64,000 nucleotides of DNA, from positions 455,905-519,904 of the forward strand of contig NW_003314354.1 of the NCBI RefSeq assembly GCF_000143415.4, in the 5' to 3' direction. Below, piece by piece: positions 10,665-22,300 of this stretch. The stretch comes from Selaginella moellendorffii (lineage: Eukaryota > Streptophyta > Lycopodiopsida > Selaginellales > Selaginellaceae). A program made the position numbers and the translations under genes. Positions within the stretch are counted from its first letter, which is position 1; each line of letters starts with the position of its first letter. Below the pieces are notes generated by a model, which did not search any database, had not been told where the DNA came from, and saw only the letters and a list, made by a program, of their open reading frames with translations.

Positions 10665-11250
10665 GTAAAGTTATCCATATGATGGTGGCACGTTTAGTAG
10701 CAGGATATGCTGAAACAATATTGTGATAAATTTGACCCTGTATTGTAAAGTAATATGGGACTTTACCACTTAAATTATCAACATTAACACCCATTGATGC
10801 AAAAACCAAATGTTGATTTTATATGTTAATTTTAAAGTTTGAGTTTTTATTTTCATTAAAAAGCATACACAATATATGGGGAAGGGAAACCTTTCCATTC
10901 TTGCAGCATATTGATCTTGACTCATTTTCAAAATGTAATGCACCACAAAAGACATATATAAATGACATATTTCCAATATTAAACACATGTATTATATGGT
11001 CATTATAATTCTTTTGATGTGCTAATTTATAGACAATATAACTATGACAATTACATGCATTTATATTAGTTTCATTAGCATTTTAAAGGTCTATATTTGT
11101 ATGATCTTCATCAGCATGTGCTATGTTTGTATTAGCATCGTCAAAATCTAAAGTAATTTTTGCATTAGCATGTTCAAAGTCTAGATTAGTTTCTTCATTA
11201 ACACATGCAAGGTTGTTGTGAGTGTGAATATATGTGCTAGTGTCAATAGT

Positions 11251-12644
11251 TGGAGGCAACTAGTGAGGTATACTTCTTAATACTTGCGAAGCTAAGGTAT
11301 ATTTGCTAGGGAGGAAGTTTTAAATTAAATGAAATAACCTATCTAGTGCAAATTTAAACTTAAGGCAAGAAGTAAATGTGAGTGATACATCAATCTAAAA
11401 GAAAATCAAAGCACTTATCTTAAAATTTTTAGAGATTGCCAAAACTTGCATTCTTCCACTAGAAAAAAATATATATAAAAAAAATTGAAGACTATATAGT
11501 GAGAGCATAATCTGTACATGCCTTAAGCTATAAACAAAAGAGATTAATCTAGTAACCAACAAAACCTAGACATAGGACTAGCACACCTTTTCCAAGGTGT
11601 GGTGAGAATTCAAAAAGCCTCCCATGCTTTTTAGAATACAATGATGCTTGAGCCGTGAGAGGTGGGTGGGGTTTGCAAGTTCAAGAACTCACCTTAGGCT
11701 TGTTCTTTCTCGTGGAAGGATAGAGACTACAAACTCTCTAATAGTTCTTCATAAACCCAAATGAAGATGTCTCAAATTTCCACAGCACATAAAAATCTAG
11801 ATTGTTGTGGTTGGGGGCAAAATTAGTGGCTGCCAACCTGACGCTAAACATGGATCTCCATAGGAAGAAGTGTAATTGCTGCAATTGCTAGTGATCTAGC
11901 AAGCAAGTATTAGCTCAATTGCGGCAGAGCACCTAGGGTGAGCTAAAACGAATGGGCACAAGGGCAGGACACATAGGTGACACATGTCAGATGCCTATGT
12001 TGCCTTGTTTGAAGCCAATGAGCACTAAAGTTGTGATGGCCTCCTATTGGCCAGGGCTAACATTAGGAAAATTATTCGTGCAACCATGCAAACAAAGCTT
12101 GGCCTGGGTCTGGGATCCAATGGCTGGCAGGCCTCCTTGCTAGAGGGAATTGTTCATATTAGAGACCCACAGGCATATGCCAGCATGCTTCTTGTCCAAA
12201 TTTATAGACTTTCCTAAACACTTCCTAGTATATTCTAATTTATTTACCATCTAATGATTGATAGACAATAAGATAAATCTTGTGTTTATAAATTATAAAC
12301 ATACATTTGATCAATTGTTGAATAACACAACTATTAAATAAACCAAGCATTATTGTATGCTGTTCACATAGCAAATAATTTGATTATCAATATCAGTTTT
12401 CATGTAGCTCTCACAAAAAAAAATGGTTTGAATAAAATGAAATTAGGCACATATACATATTTCAACATAATTCTTTTATATATAGCTATAAATCTGGAAT
12501 TGAATATAGTTATCAATATATATAACATTTATGCAACTAAAATCAACCTGGTTTTTATTATACATAACATATACTTAAGAAAATTATATTAGAAAATTAT
12601 ATATAAAAATTATAGTTCTTTGAAGTTTTATTCTGAAAGTGTAA
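11251..12644. other. AT-rich stretch, no gene seen
   Basis: No coding region, RNA gene or clear element end could be supported. Short plus-strand frames at 11952-12143 and 12353-12592 show no motif and AT-driven composition. Confidence 0.5.
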
Positions 12645-12890
12645 TATAATATAATTTTCAATATAGACAATGTTGTGGTGTATGTAATATGAAACTAGAA
12701 GACAATATTGTTTTTAGTGTAGATGTTATATCATTCTCTCAACTACTATAATAAAACTAGAACAAAATATAGTTTTTAGTATAGATAATATTCTGTTGTA
12801 TTATATTATACAAACTTGGAACATAATATAGTTTATAATATAGACAATATCAACAAATATTTTCAAACTGGAAAACAAAATTTATGAAAA
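12645..12890. repeat. Degenerate AT-rich tandem repeat, about 55-62 bp unit
   Basis: About four imperfect copies can be aligned by eye, each containing a TATAGTTTTTAGTATAGA-like head and an AAACTAGAA / AAACTTGGAA-like tail. Copies start near 12645, 12703, 12765 and 12824. Confidence 0.55.
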
Positions 12891-13139
12891 CAAAATTTAT
12901 TATATGAATAACTTGCAATTTATAATACCTTGAACAATAGGCTAGTATGGTATTTTTTCTTAAGCTTATGATGTTTTATATGTAGGGCTGTTGGCCAGCC
13001 ATGGACTGGGAGGAAAGTTGGTACTAGATATGACAAATATTTTTAGTGCCAAAAGTGGTGTGTAATGAAAAAAAGTAAATTGAAATTACCCAAGAGAAAC
13101 TCTAGTAGTGGATCACTATACTAATTGCATGTTTTAGCT

Positions 13140-13440
13140 CTAGGGATTGTTCAGTTTGATCACACTTGCATCCTACCAATGAATATTATACTCTAAAAAG
13201 GTTTATATTGTGCCACACTTAGAACCACTTCCATTTGATTTTGGATATGGTTTCTCTAAGAGGTGTCTTCAACAATGATAGTCCAATAGAAGTGGCAATA
13301 GGTGATATAGTCAAAATCCATGGAAGAACTAAATATATGATGAAGGTACAAGCCAAGTGGATGGAGTCTATAACCAATAATCTCAATATATACAGTATTA
13401 GAAGAGGATATTTGATAAAGAAGTAAATGTTTTATCTTGT
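13140..13440 (+). pseudogene. Copia-type polyprotein scrap (protease region)
   Basis: The plus-strand frame from 13235 reads SPIEVAIGD-IVKIHGR and KVQAKWMESITNNLNIY, resembling the copia aspartic-protease C-terminal block in which 'V-LGDG..I.VEGRG.I' is followed by 'LNNVLYVPG'. Only about 60 codons remain and no other polyprotein domain is visible nearby. Similarity is judged by eye. Confidence 0.4.
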
Positions 13441-15990
13441 ATATCTTCCTAGGCAGAGCAAAAGAAAAAAGTTAAATGAAATGGAGTTACACTTAAGTTT
13501 AAGCATTCAAAGAAGAAATACTTAATATATGCAAGAAGTAGTTAGGAATAGTTATAAAATCAATAACACTTAAATGTATTGGAAAACAATTCTCACTCAT
13601 TGTTGTATGCATTTGCATTGAATTAACCATATTTTTTCCCGCTTATATCTATAGAATTGAGAAAGTGACATATACTTATCCTTACTCATGCTTTTAGAGT
13701 TTGGGGCTCAATACTTCTATAATCTATTTTCTCATTCTTTTTTCTTCTCTCCTTCTATGTTTTTGTCTTTGTCTATTTGACACTATTTTGCAAGTAAGGG
13801 GAGAACAAGTACAGGCAGAAAAAGCCTTACTCAACATCCTATACTAAATAGTAGTAATATAAATTTATTTATCTTACTAAAAGCGTATGGGAATTTCTTT
13901 AGACAAGTTCTAGCTAGAGACATCATTAGTTTGCAAAATGGTGCAATGTCAAAAGAATATTGTCAAGGAGAAAATACACCATTCATCCTTTATATGTAGT
14001 AGGTTTTGGAAAGAAGACAACACACTTCCAAATAAAAAGAGGACTTACATCTTACTAGAAGGTAGCAATAATGTGGTAATGGTAGAAGAATGTTTTTTAC
14101 TTCTACTTGACACTTCTTCATCCTTGGATTTTTCTTTTACTAGTTTGTTGTTATTCTTGCAACAAGACAAACATCATGATGGAGGGATTAGCAAAGTAAA
14201 ACTTTTAATACTAGTAGCATGTTTAAGTTCTTGTTGCTCTTTAGACCATAGCAAAAATTGACTCCTATCTAGACAAGTACAATACAAGGAAAAGAAGTGA
14301 GAACTTAAAAGGCTTCTTTATTTCTCTATTTACTCACTTAAGTAGACAACTTGGAAGAATACTCATCTTTGTCCTAGATTACACACAGCCATCTAAGCCT
14401 TATAGATGAAGCTAATTTATTTCCTTGGATGGCCTCCAATCACTTCAATGCTTGTCTTAATTGTGGACTCTTGTCCTTGGTCTTGTAATAAGTTGCAATG
14501 CTAAGCGCAAAGAAAATCAATGCATTCCCAAACTATTGCAAGTTTATTGATGCTAGAGACCAAGAATATCAATAAGGGACCAAGAAATATCAAGACTGCT
14601 TATTGTCCCTAATATGTACTACAATTTTAGAAACCTTAGCCCCCACAATAGTATTCTAGAATGGAGGAGAAATCCCTAGTGCCATGGTTTTTAAGCATTA
14701 GAATATTCATAGAATCTCCTTGCCTGAATTAAAATATTCATCCATTAGCTCAATCAGCTGATCAATATGCAGTCAGGATACATCCAAAATTGGCTTGGTA
14801 CCCAAAATGAAGAGTTGGGCGATACATTGGGTCAAATTTATCAATTCTAAATGTGGTTGATAATAGTGCATAACAAGAATTAACAACTATCACTAAAGTA
14901 GTATAGCATCAAATTATCATTTCTTCATTTAAAATGAACAAATATCGATAAAAGTTTGACATAGTAACCTTGAAATAAATATTGCAACTACTACTTGAAT
15001 TAAAGCCTTCTTTTGCCAACATAAAGTGATACTTTAGAAGTGAGAAATACATCTACCAATTGCCAAATTCATAAAAAATTGAAATTGTGAAGGCCTTAAG
15101 TACATTGCTAAATAGGCTGTGAAGTTTGGATAGATAATCATTTTTAAAGAGGTTTGGTCCAAAAATACTTGGGACTACCACAATAATATTTACTAGAAAA
15201 ATATACTAAAACTATATCTATTTTCAAAATATATTGTGAATCATTCTTTATTTATAACAATATATGTAAATTGTACTAAAACTTAAGTGCATAGAAAGAC
15301 CAAAACATTATTCCAAACTTACTCTCTCCATTAGTTAATTTTAAACTTTATCTATATCGGTGAATTATATAGAAAACTATAGAAACCACACTAAAAACCA
15401 CTCCTAGACTGATTGTCAAATAGCATATAAATCATATTAAAAACCAGCAAAAGATTTGTTATAGTCCCAGGCTAGAGTATGACTGAATTAAAAAAACATT
15501 CCCAAAACCAGTCGTATATATAGATTTTTCTAGTTTATTTTTAAAATATTTTCTGTAATGTAGCATAAAATTTTATATACTTTATTATGAATTGAGAAAA
15601 TTTAAAAGAAATATTTATCTTAATAAAATGACTCAAAAGCATGAACTTATAATATTATCAGAGAATTTGATAAATTATAACTTATGAGCTATAATTATGA
15701 AATATATTAGTAATATTATGTAGCTAAAAATAAGGTTAAAAATAAAAAGAAAAATTTATGAAAATTTACAATAAATATATAATTTTAGGAATGTGTGATT
15801 TAGAAAATCAAAATTACACGAGCCTAGAGTCGGAGCGTGCAAGGCCTTAAATGCGAGAAATGATTGTGGAATTCCTTGAATCCGCAAGAGATCTTACGCT
15901 GGATTCGGTTATGATTCTAGCTAGCGACAATCACTGACTGACTATGACCACTCTCAAAGCGAGGAAGGAAGAACGATGCCCATCGAATTG
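13441..15990. other. AT-rich gene-free stretch
   Basis: About 2.5 kb of AT-rich DNA upstream of the ERF gene. A 107-codon plus-strand frame at 13938-14261 has no recognisable domain and is probably fortuitous. No promoter elements, repeats or RNA genes could be supported with confidence. Confidence 0.5.
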
Positions 15991-16168
15991 AATGTGCGAC
16001 TTGCTATATAGGAGTCCGTATGGAGTCCGCACCGCAGGATTTTCTTCTTGCTTGCTTGCTTGGTCGGTCTCTCTTTCTCCATCGCTCGTGTGCCGTGCGT
16101 GCGTGCGCCTTACCTACGAGATCTTCTATCTAATCCCACGGGCACCCACTTTAAAATCGCGAATCCAC

Positions 16169-16175
16169 TATATAT
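16169..16175 (+). promoter_or_regulatory. Candidate TATA box of the ERF gene
   Basis: TATATAT about 70 bp upstream of the chosen ATG (16241), followed by a pyrimidine-rich leader. Another TATATAG occurs at about 16003. Confidence 0.45.
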
Positions 16176-16240
16176 CTGCTTGGTACTCCCCTCCTTCGAT
16201 CGATCGACCGATCGATCATTCGTTCGATTGCGAAATCATC

Positions 16241-16945
16241 ATGTCTGCTACTGCTACTGTTGCTGCTGGTACAAGTGATTCGAGCGCGCGAGAATCACCG
16301 CCTGGGCCAGCGGCGGCGAATCGGGGCCATGCGAGGAAGAAGAAAATCAGCAGGAAGAACAGCGAGTACCGGGGGGTGAGGCGGCGTCCATGGGGCAGAT
16401 TCGCGGCGGAGATTCGCGATCCAAACACGAAGGAGCGGCGGTGGCTGGGGACGTTTGATACCGCCGAGGAGGCGGCGCTTGCCTACGATGTGGCCGCTAG
16501 GGCAATGCGAGGGATTCGCGCGCGCACCAATTTCGTCTTTGATCAATCTGATCGTCCAGCGGTGGCAGCAGCAGCAGCCGCGCCGCGATCTTCCTCTTCT
16601 TTCTGCGGGATCTCGAAATATCCTTCCAGTTCTTCGATGATGATCCAGCAGCAGCCCGGCGGCGCCAAGAGCCCCAAGCAGGTGGAGATCGAGCAAGTCC
16701 TGGAGAAATGCCGCATCTATCAGCTTCAGATCCAGAGCAAGAACGTCCAGCACGATCAATCGAGGGAGCGCGCAATGGCTGGTCCGGACTTCCCCCTTGC
16801 GCGCGACGACGACAATCTCCTCCAGATCCTCCAGCAGCCATCCCCTCAGCAGGAATGGGATCTCGGGGCGGCGATTGGTTTCTCGAGCCAGGAACACGAG
16901 ATGATCGATTACTATGGCGAATCGAGCTTCTACTGTTTAACATAG
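16241..16945 (+). CDS. AP2/ERF transcription factor (ERF subfamily)
   Basis: Single-exon 234-aa protein. One AP2 domain lies at about residues 40-100, running [20 protein letters not shown], then RRWLGTF, then [13 protein letters not shown]. Counting from the leading Glu, position 14 is Ala and 19 is Asp, the ERF (not DREB) signature, so GCC-box binding is expected. The RFAAEIRDP and ARTNF features resemble group VIII ERFs (ESR/PUCHI/LEP type), but the subgroup is tentative. The rest is Ser/Ala/Gln-rich, with a WDLGAAIGF patch near the C-terminus. The ATG at 16241 is preferred over the in-frame upstream extension because a TATA box and leader lie between. An AATAAA follows the stop. A degraded copy of its 3' end lies at 19205-19330. 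Confidence 0.9.
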   Translation: MSATATVAAGTSDSSARESPPGPAAANRGHARKKKISRKNSEYRGVRRRPWGRFAAEIRDPNTKERRWLGTFDTAEEAALAYDVAARAMRGIRARTNFVFDQSDRPAVAAAAAAPRSSSSFCGISKYPSSSSMMIQQQPGGAKSPKQVEIEQVLEKCRIYQLQIQSKNVQHDQSRERAMAGPDFPLARDDDNLLQILQQPSPQQEWDLGAAIGFSSQEHEMIDYYGESSFYCLT

Positions 16946-16991
16946 AAATAAAAGAGTTTTTAGGGCTCTTGTGTATTGAGTATTCGAGGTC

Positions 16992-17433
16992 ATGGCGCCC
17001 GCGGCTACCACGGCGATCGCGTCGGCTTCCACCACAGATCGCCTCCTCCGCCGCCAGCTTCCAATGGTATGCACTTCGATTTCTGGGGATTCTTAGCGAA
17101 ATCTCAAGTTTTTAGCTGCCTTGTTGATGAGGATATTGCCGAGGCCTATACGTAGACAAATGTATATGTGTGGTGTGCCTTAGATTGTTTACTGAGGCGC
17201 TGGAAGAGCTACACCGGCTGTGTTTCTCTCCCTCTGGATCAAGGTGAGCGTTTGATTCGTCTATCTCTTTGATTCATAATTCTCAAAATTTGTGGTCGTT
17301 TTTTTTGTTTTTGCCAGTAAGCCACTTTGGCACATTGTGGCACATATGGTAACGTCTGTGCCCACTCCTGGACACAGCCAAGTGTTGTTTCCGCTGGAAA
17401 GCCGTGAAGAGCTATCTATCTGTGTATAGATAT
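16992..17433 (+). pseudogene. Truncated relic of SCD1 5' exons
   Basis: This stretch matches the start of the intact SCD1 gene: the ATGGCGCCCGCGGCTACCAC start-region phrase, the proline-rich end of exon 1 with its GTATGC donor, a shortened exon 3 (GATGAGGATATTGCCGAGGC), the exon 3-intron 3 junction, and exon 4 (TTGTGGCACATATGGTAACG). Exon 2 and half of exon 3 are missing, and frames are broken. It begins right after the ERF stop codon. Confidence 0.85.
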
Positions 17434-17448
17434 TGCTTGTTATTCCCT

Positions 17449-17540
17449 ACTTCGCTGCTAGTGCTCCTAGGATTTGCTTGGAAGCAAGTTCCCGGGTGGA
17501 AAGAGGAGCAAAGAAAGCCACCGTGTGATCGAGGAAAGCT
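17449..17540 (+). pseudogene. Relic of the 3' end of the MBOAT gene
   Basis: Matches 28976-29075 in the same orientation: GCTGCTAGTGCTCC, then CTTGGAAGCAAGTTCCCGG, then GGAAAGAGGAGCAAAGAA. In the intact locus this is the 3' end of the minus-strand wax-synthase-like gene, about 9 kb downstream of SCD1. Here it directly follows the SCD1 relic, so everything between (most of SCD1 and all of RRP44) has been deleted. Confidence 0.8.
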
Positions 17541-17766
17541 TCTGGAGGTAAGTTTTTTTTTTTTCTAATTTGCTCGGTTGCCTCCACAATTCTCCTAAGG
17601 TCCCATCTTCTGGAAAATTCGCCGCTCTCTGTCTTAAGGTGGCTATATTTCCTCTCTCACTCACGCTATACACTTCGTCAAGGCGAAAGCACGGAGGCGT
17701 GAAGTGTTACAACAATGCTCTTTGCAACTCCTGCGTGTACAATATTGAATTTTCTGCCCTTGCGTA

Positions 17767-18070
17767 GTGGAACCCAAAGATGTGAAACACATCAATCCGG
17801 AGCAAGAAGAGGAAGAACGAAGTGGCAAAAATGTCCGTATCATTGATATAGAGGACAATGTCTTGCCAGAATCTTCCGAGGCTGAAAAGTTTCAAGCGGC
17901 TTTAGCTTACTAGAATCTTGTTGTAGCGGAGCGCGGCCAACAACAATGTGCTTACGCTGCTTTTGTTTTTCAGCCCTTTTCGACTGTGGTTCGCCAGTCC
18001 GGCGGAAATCTTTTTTGCTGCGACCATTGTCCCCGCGTGTACTATCTCCATTGCCTGAGCCCCCTCAAGG
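17767..18070 (+). pseudogene. PHD-finger gene fragment
   Basis: An open stretch at 17767-17913 gives an acidic peptide (HINPEQEEEERSGKN..., ending with TAG). After a TTTTTCAG acceptor, 17973-18069 reads SGGNLFCCDHCPRVYYLHC followed by LSPLK and a GTAAGG donor, the second half of a PHD zinc finger as found in CHD-type and related chromatin proteins. The first Cys pair is missing: the sequence there fits a small deletion plus a Cys-to-Arg change. No further exons of such a gene are visible, so it is called a pseudogene fragment. Confidence 0.6.
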
Positions 18071-18314
18071 TAAGGGAATGCTTAAAGACGGTGCGCTCTA
18101 TCTATAAGTTGTGGCGTGGCGATGTATAGAAGAAGAATGGCAGAAGCGGTAACTGCGAAGAACCACTGAAACTTCGAAACCACTGAAAAATCGCATAAGC
18201 TAAGCAGGGATTACATGATCAAAAGACTTCTCCATTCGTAAATTAATCCACTTGGCCAAAAACTAAGCCCTGCCTTTAAGAAGATGGCGGAAGAACCCTA
18301 GGTGAGAGTGAGCA

Positions 18315-18953
18315 ATGGCACGCGTGTCGCTTGAGAATCTCTTGCCGGATCCCCGATTGTTTTCGGGGATGAGAGCTGGATTAGCAAGCATCTCCCAGAT
18401 CCATGGAAGAATCCCGCGGGCTTCCTTGGCGGATATCTGGAAGAGTTACTGGCATACAGGTAAATCCTTTTGTTGTGTCTGTTGCTTGCGCATTGCGAGT
18501 CGCTCAATTTGCAGTGGCGACTTCGACGGCAGGCGGCCAGGCGGGATCCTCTTCCTGTGCGCCAAATGCTATTACGACATGTATGCTGCGCTAGACGAGA
18601 AGCTTGAACAGGTCGACGATGATCGAGAGAGCTACGCTCTCTACGGCGTGTTGCTCAATCGGGGATACCGAGTCTCGTTTTACAAGTGGGAGCGGCATCC
18701 TGATGGCACGGTCACAAAGGCGGTGTGCCACACAATCTACACTTTCAGGCGTCCCTACGAAGTGCGTGAGATAATTGGGCCAACCATTCGGGGCATGCTC
18801 AACGAGGTGCAGGACAACAGCGAGCTCGAAGTTCTTGAGGGTGGCACAAGTGAGAGGATGGATCCAAAGTGGCTTGACTACCCTGCTATAATGTTTAAGC
18901 CCTCAATGTGGCGACTCAATGAAGAAGTTCCATCTGGGGTTTCATCTTCGTGA
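18315..18953 (+). CDS. Hypothetical protein with paired-cysteine motif, 212 aa
   Basis: Uninterrupted 212-codon frame starting at the first ATG after an AACCCTAGG telo-box-like motif (18294-18302). No known domain recognised. It has a Cys cluster at residues 53-57 (CCVCC), Cys66, and C82-x2-C85, which could form one zinc site, followed by a mixed alpha/beta-looking region (RVSFYKWERHPDGTVTKAV) and an acidic C-terminal part. GC content and codon use match neighbouring real genes rather than the AT-rich repeat DNA to the left. It lies inside the segment between the two copies of the duplicated block. Possibly a lineage-specific gene. Confidence 0.6.
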   Translation: MARVSLENLLPDPRLFSGMRAGLASISQIHGRIPRASLADIWKSYWHTGKSFCCVCCLRIASRSICSGDFDGRRPGGILFLCAKCYYDMYAALDEKLEQVDDDRESYALYGVLLNRGYRVSFYKWERHPDGTVTKAVCHTIYTFRRPYEVREIIGPTIRGMLNEVQDNSELEVLEGGTSERMDPKWLDYPAIMFKPSMWRLNEEVPSGVSSS

Positions 18954-19056
18954 ACATTTACAGCTGCAATGCTGAAGCCTCGTCCTCACACCAAGCAGCT
19001 CCTCAACCATACAATAACTGCGAGATATCTTGTAAGAGGAATTACCACCTTTTTAT

Positions 19057-19146
19057 TGGTTCAAAATGGTAGAACATCCACAATTGATGCAAGATTAACA
19101 CCACACATTTTTAGCATTTCAAAGGCACAATATCCATTTTGAACCA
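19057..19146. repeat. Short inverted-repeat (foldback) unit
   Basis: TGGTTCAAAATGG at 19057-19069 is the exact reverse complement of CCATTTTGAACCA at 19134-19146, 64 bp apart in AT-rich DNA. This is the size and look of a small MITE-like foldback, but no target duplication was identified. Confidence 0.5.
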
Positions 19147-19204
19147 TTATAAGAAAGCCTTCTTGTAAAAATGGTTCCAAGAATTATAAGATTTCTCTCC
19201 AAAA

Positions 19205-19330
19205 TCTCAAGAGCAAGTCGTGGAGAAATGTCGCATCTAAGATCCACCCAAAATATAAAATTTCTTGCCCGTGACGACGACAATCAATGGGATCGACGAG
19301 ATGAGATCGAGTAGAAATAAAAGGTTATCT
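19205..19330 (+). pseudogene. Relic of the ERF gene 3' end
   Basis: Matches 16685-16960: GAGCAAGTCGTGGAGAAATG, the CTTGCCCGTGACGACGACAA block, CAATGGGATC, GAGATGAGATCGA, then TAGAAATAAAAG. Most of the intervening coding sequence is deleted. It sits immediately upstream of the SCD1 start codon, as the intact ERF gene sits immediately upstream of the SCD1 relic. Confidence 0.8.
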
Positions 19331-19362
19331 CGAAATTTTTTAGGGTTCTTGAGTATCATGTC

Positions 19363-22300
19363 ATGGCGAAGTTAGTGGAGTATTTCCTCGTCTGCGGCCT
19401 CGGTCCAGAGGTCCAGGCGTCGAATGGCGCCCGCGGCTACCACGGGAGTACCGGCGTCTCCTATAGTCCATCGCTGCTGGATCAGTTCCCTCCGGCTTCC
19501 ACAGATCGACCTCCTCCGCCGCCCCAACTTCCAATGGTATGCACTTCGATTTCTGGGGATTCCTAGCGAAATATCGATTTTCTTAGTGCGTTCTACCGGG
19601 TGGAGTGGCATTTCATTCGACTGGATTCATAATCACGGACGAATCGAGCTATCCTCGCAGCTATCCAATTATCTTAACTGGTAGTGTTGATTGTTTATTC
19701 CTCTTACAGTCCTATCTTGAGTTCTCTAGACGGCGATGGATCTAAGATCTACGTTAGCTGCGTTGCCTTTCGAGATCCAGTTGATGAGGATATTGCCGAG
19801 GCATACCGCATTCCTGCGAACTCATACGTAGACAAATGTATATGTCTGGTGTCACACTCGCCTTGCTTTAGATTGTTTGCAGAGGCGCTGGAAGAGCTTC
19901 ACCGGCTGTGTTTCTCTCCCTCTGGATCAAGGTGAGCGTATGATCTGTTATCTCTTCGATTCCAATTTTGTGTTCGTTTTTTTTTTCTTTGCCAGTAAAC
20001 CACTCTGGGACATTGTGGCACATATGGTAACGTCTGTGCCACTTCCCACTCCTGGACAGAGCCAAGTTTTGTTTTCTCTGGAAAGCCGTCTTCTGTGTAT
20101 AGATATGCCTCCGAAGGGCGGTTTTCCTCACGCAGACGTACGATTTCCATTCACAGGACACTAAAATTTTTACTAACCATTGGAGTTTTGGTTTGCAGAT
20201 GTCATTTCAACCTCTCCTACAATGCTTGGATGTAGATAATGTTTTGCAGCTCTTTGTTTCTATTCTTCTTGAGAGACGGGTTCTTCTTCGGGCTAACAAG
20301 TAAGATGACGTTGTAAATGTTTCCATTTTATCTTTTGGTGTTCGGTACAGGCTTTCGTTGTTGACAATGGTTGCGGAAGCTGTATGCCATCTTATCTATC
20401 CAATCAAGTGGCAGGTACATTCTCAGACGACTGTATGCATGCGTTTAAACTTTTTTGTGTGAGCAGCATGTGTACATTCCAGTATTATTTTACGCTGGAG
20501 TCGACTACATTGAGGCTCCGACTCCCTATTTGATGGGTCTTCATTCGGCTGTTGACATCTCTAACTTTTCGCTGGACGGGGTATGATGTCAAATGAACTT
20601 CGGTTTTTCCGCTTTACATGTCTTTTTACTCCACAGGTGGTGGTTGTGGATCTGGAAAACAATCAGATATTTTCCTCAGAAGCCATACCTCCTCTTACGG
20701 AACCTGAAGGCTCAATTCTGCGAAGAGACCTTGTGCGCTTACTGTATCCAAATGTAGTTCATTTGGATCGTGCTCGTAAAACAATTGGCGATCCCTGCTA
20801 TGATGATCTAAGGCTTGGAAATAAGAAATGGAATGAGAAACATGATTTGGAACTGAGGTATGGCCTGATACTAATGTTTTTCTTACGCGTGCTAAGCCAG
20901 TACCACATTCCAGGCTTATTTTTCTCCAGTTTTTTGCATCAGTTTTGCCTGACTACCGCAAATTTGTGGTAAGTGGTGCATCTTCTTTTAGATGCGTACT
21001 ATCTAGTCAAATCTTACGACAGGGGGCTGCGATTGCTCTCCTGGATGCAGGGCAGTGCTCACGTAGCGATGAATGTTTTCAATACGCAAGCTTTCTTGAA
21101 AAAACGTGCAAGAGCCCTTGGACGTCAACCTGATCCCATGGCAAGTCTTTGGCTTTTTCGTGGTTTGTTTTTTTTTTTTTTACTGGTTTACGGTGTGCAG
21201 ATTTTTCAGCTATTGAACTCCCAAGGATTTATGGATTTTCTGGATCGAGGATATGGTGCACCTGATGCGGGTTTAAATCTTGTGGATAAACTTCAGAGTG
21301 TTATCGCTAATAGCGAATCTCGTGGAGCAATTCTACCTCTGCCGTACGACGAGCCTGAAATCATAACCGTTGCAGATATACAGAGTAAAGGTCCAGGTGA
21401 GGAGAAATCGTTCGTTGGTTTTCTATCGATTCAACCACCTGTGTTTCAGCTGCGAGGTCAAGATTTTGTTATGATCGATTTCCTGCCAACGTGAGGACTC
21501 AGTTTGAGGAGGAGAAACGAAGTGCGATTTTGGCTAAAGCAAACGCAAGTTTCGACCGTCCCAATAGACCAGCTGTTTCAAGGTGAATGCAATTTTATCT
21601 GCTGGAAAATGTTGTCTAATCAACTTTTGTTTTTACAGTCCTGTTTCAGGGAGTTTCAGTCCACGAGAAAGAGCTGTAAGTATTATGGTTTTCTGCACAC
21701 TTATAGTAAAAGACTCATTCAGGCTGAGCGGGACCGCATGGTGCTCGACATAAAAGTCAAACTCCAGGTACTTGCTAACTTGTCAATACGCAATCTTACG
21801 GGTTTTTAAAACTCAGGGATTGTGGCTACGGCTTCTCAATTTAAGTTCTGTAGAGGATCCCTTTTCGTCGTTTGAATATGGCACCATACTCGGTAAGATC
21901 TCGTTCTCATTACGTAGTGCTCCTAAGCTTTTTTTCTGCAGCTTTGATTGAGTCCGATGCGGAAGGTATTGGTGGAAGTGGATTTGTTGAGTGTGTCAGG
22001 GAGCATATTCACTCGGTAAGCTAAATGGTTTTGGTACACGCTGTTCTAAAGCTCGAACCTTTGCAGGGGTGGCAATGTCGTGTTTCCGAGGAACAATTTG
22101 TGGCAGTTAAAGAGCTTGTAAGTACTCTTTTGTTTTCTTTAAGTTCTCTCCAATCTTTATTCTTTTCCTTTGCAGGTGAAAACCATTGTCAATCGTGCTA
22201 CTTCACGCAATGATATGGAAACAGTTCGGGATGCACTGGAGATTTCTGCCGAAGTTCACCGTCGTGATGCTGGCAATATTTTAGACTTTGTACAACGTCA

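Larger units (their letters stand above)
7097..11250 (-). mobile_element. Decayed autonomous Helitron (Rep-helicase)
   Basis: Minus-strand fragments occur in the right order for a plant Helitron Rep-Hel protein: Helitron_like_N (about 10139-9936), Rep with the HUH motif (9818 to about 9320), then a PIF1-type helicase (about 8900-7097). Each piece is short and separated by stops and frameshifts, so the element cannot be autonomous now. The boundaries given are the outer limits of recognisable coding matter plus AT-rich flank; the true TC and CTRR termini were not found. A second partial copy of the Rep segment lies at 3834-4164. Confidence 0.8.

Noticed and set aside
13938-14261. 107-aa plus-strand ORF
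   Set aside because: AT-rich, hydrophobic and Ser/Leu-biased with no motif or promoter; probably chance.
15992-16240. N-terminal 83-residue extension of the ERF protein
   Set aside because: In frame but of leader-like composition, spanning a TATA box; the ATG at 16241 gives a normal ERF start.
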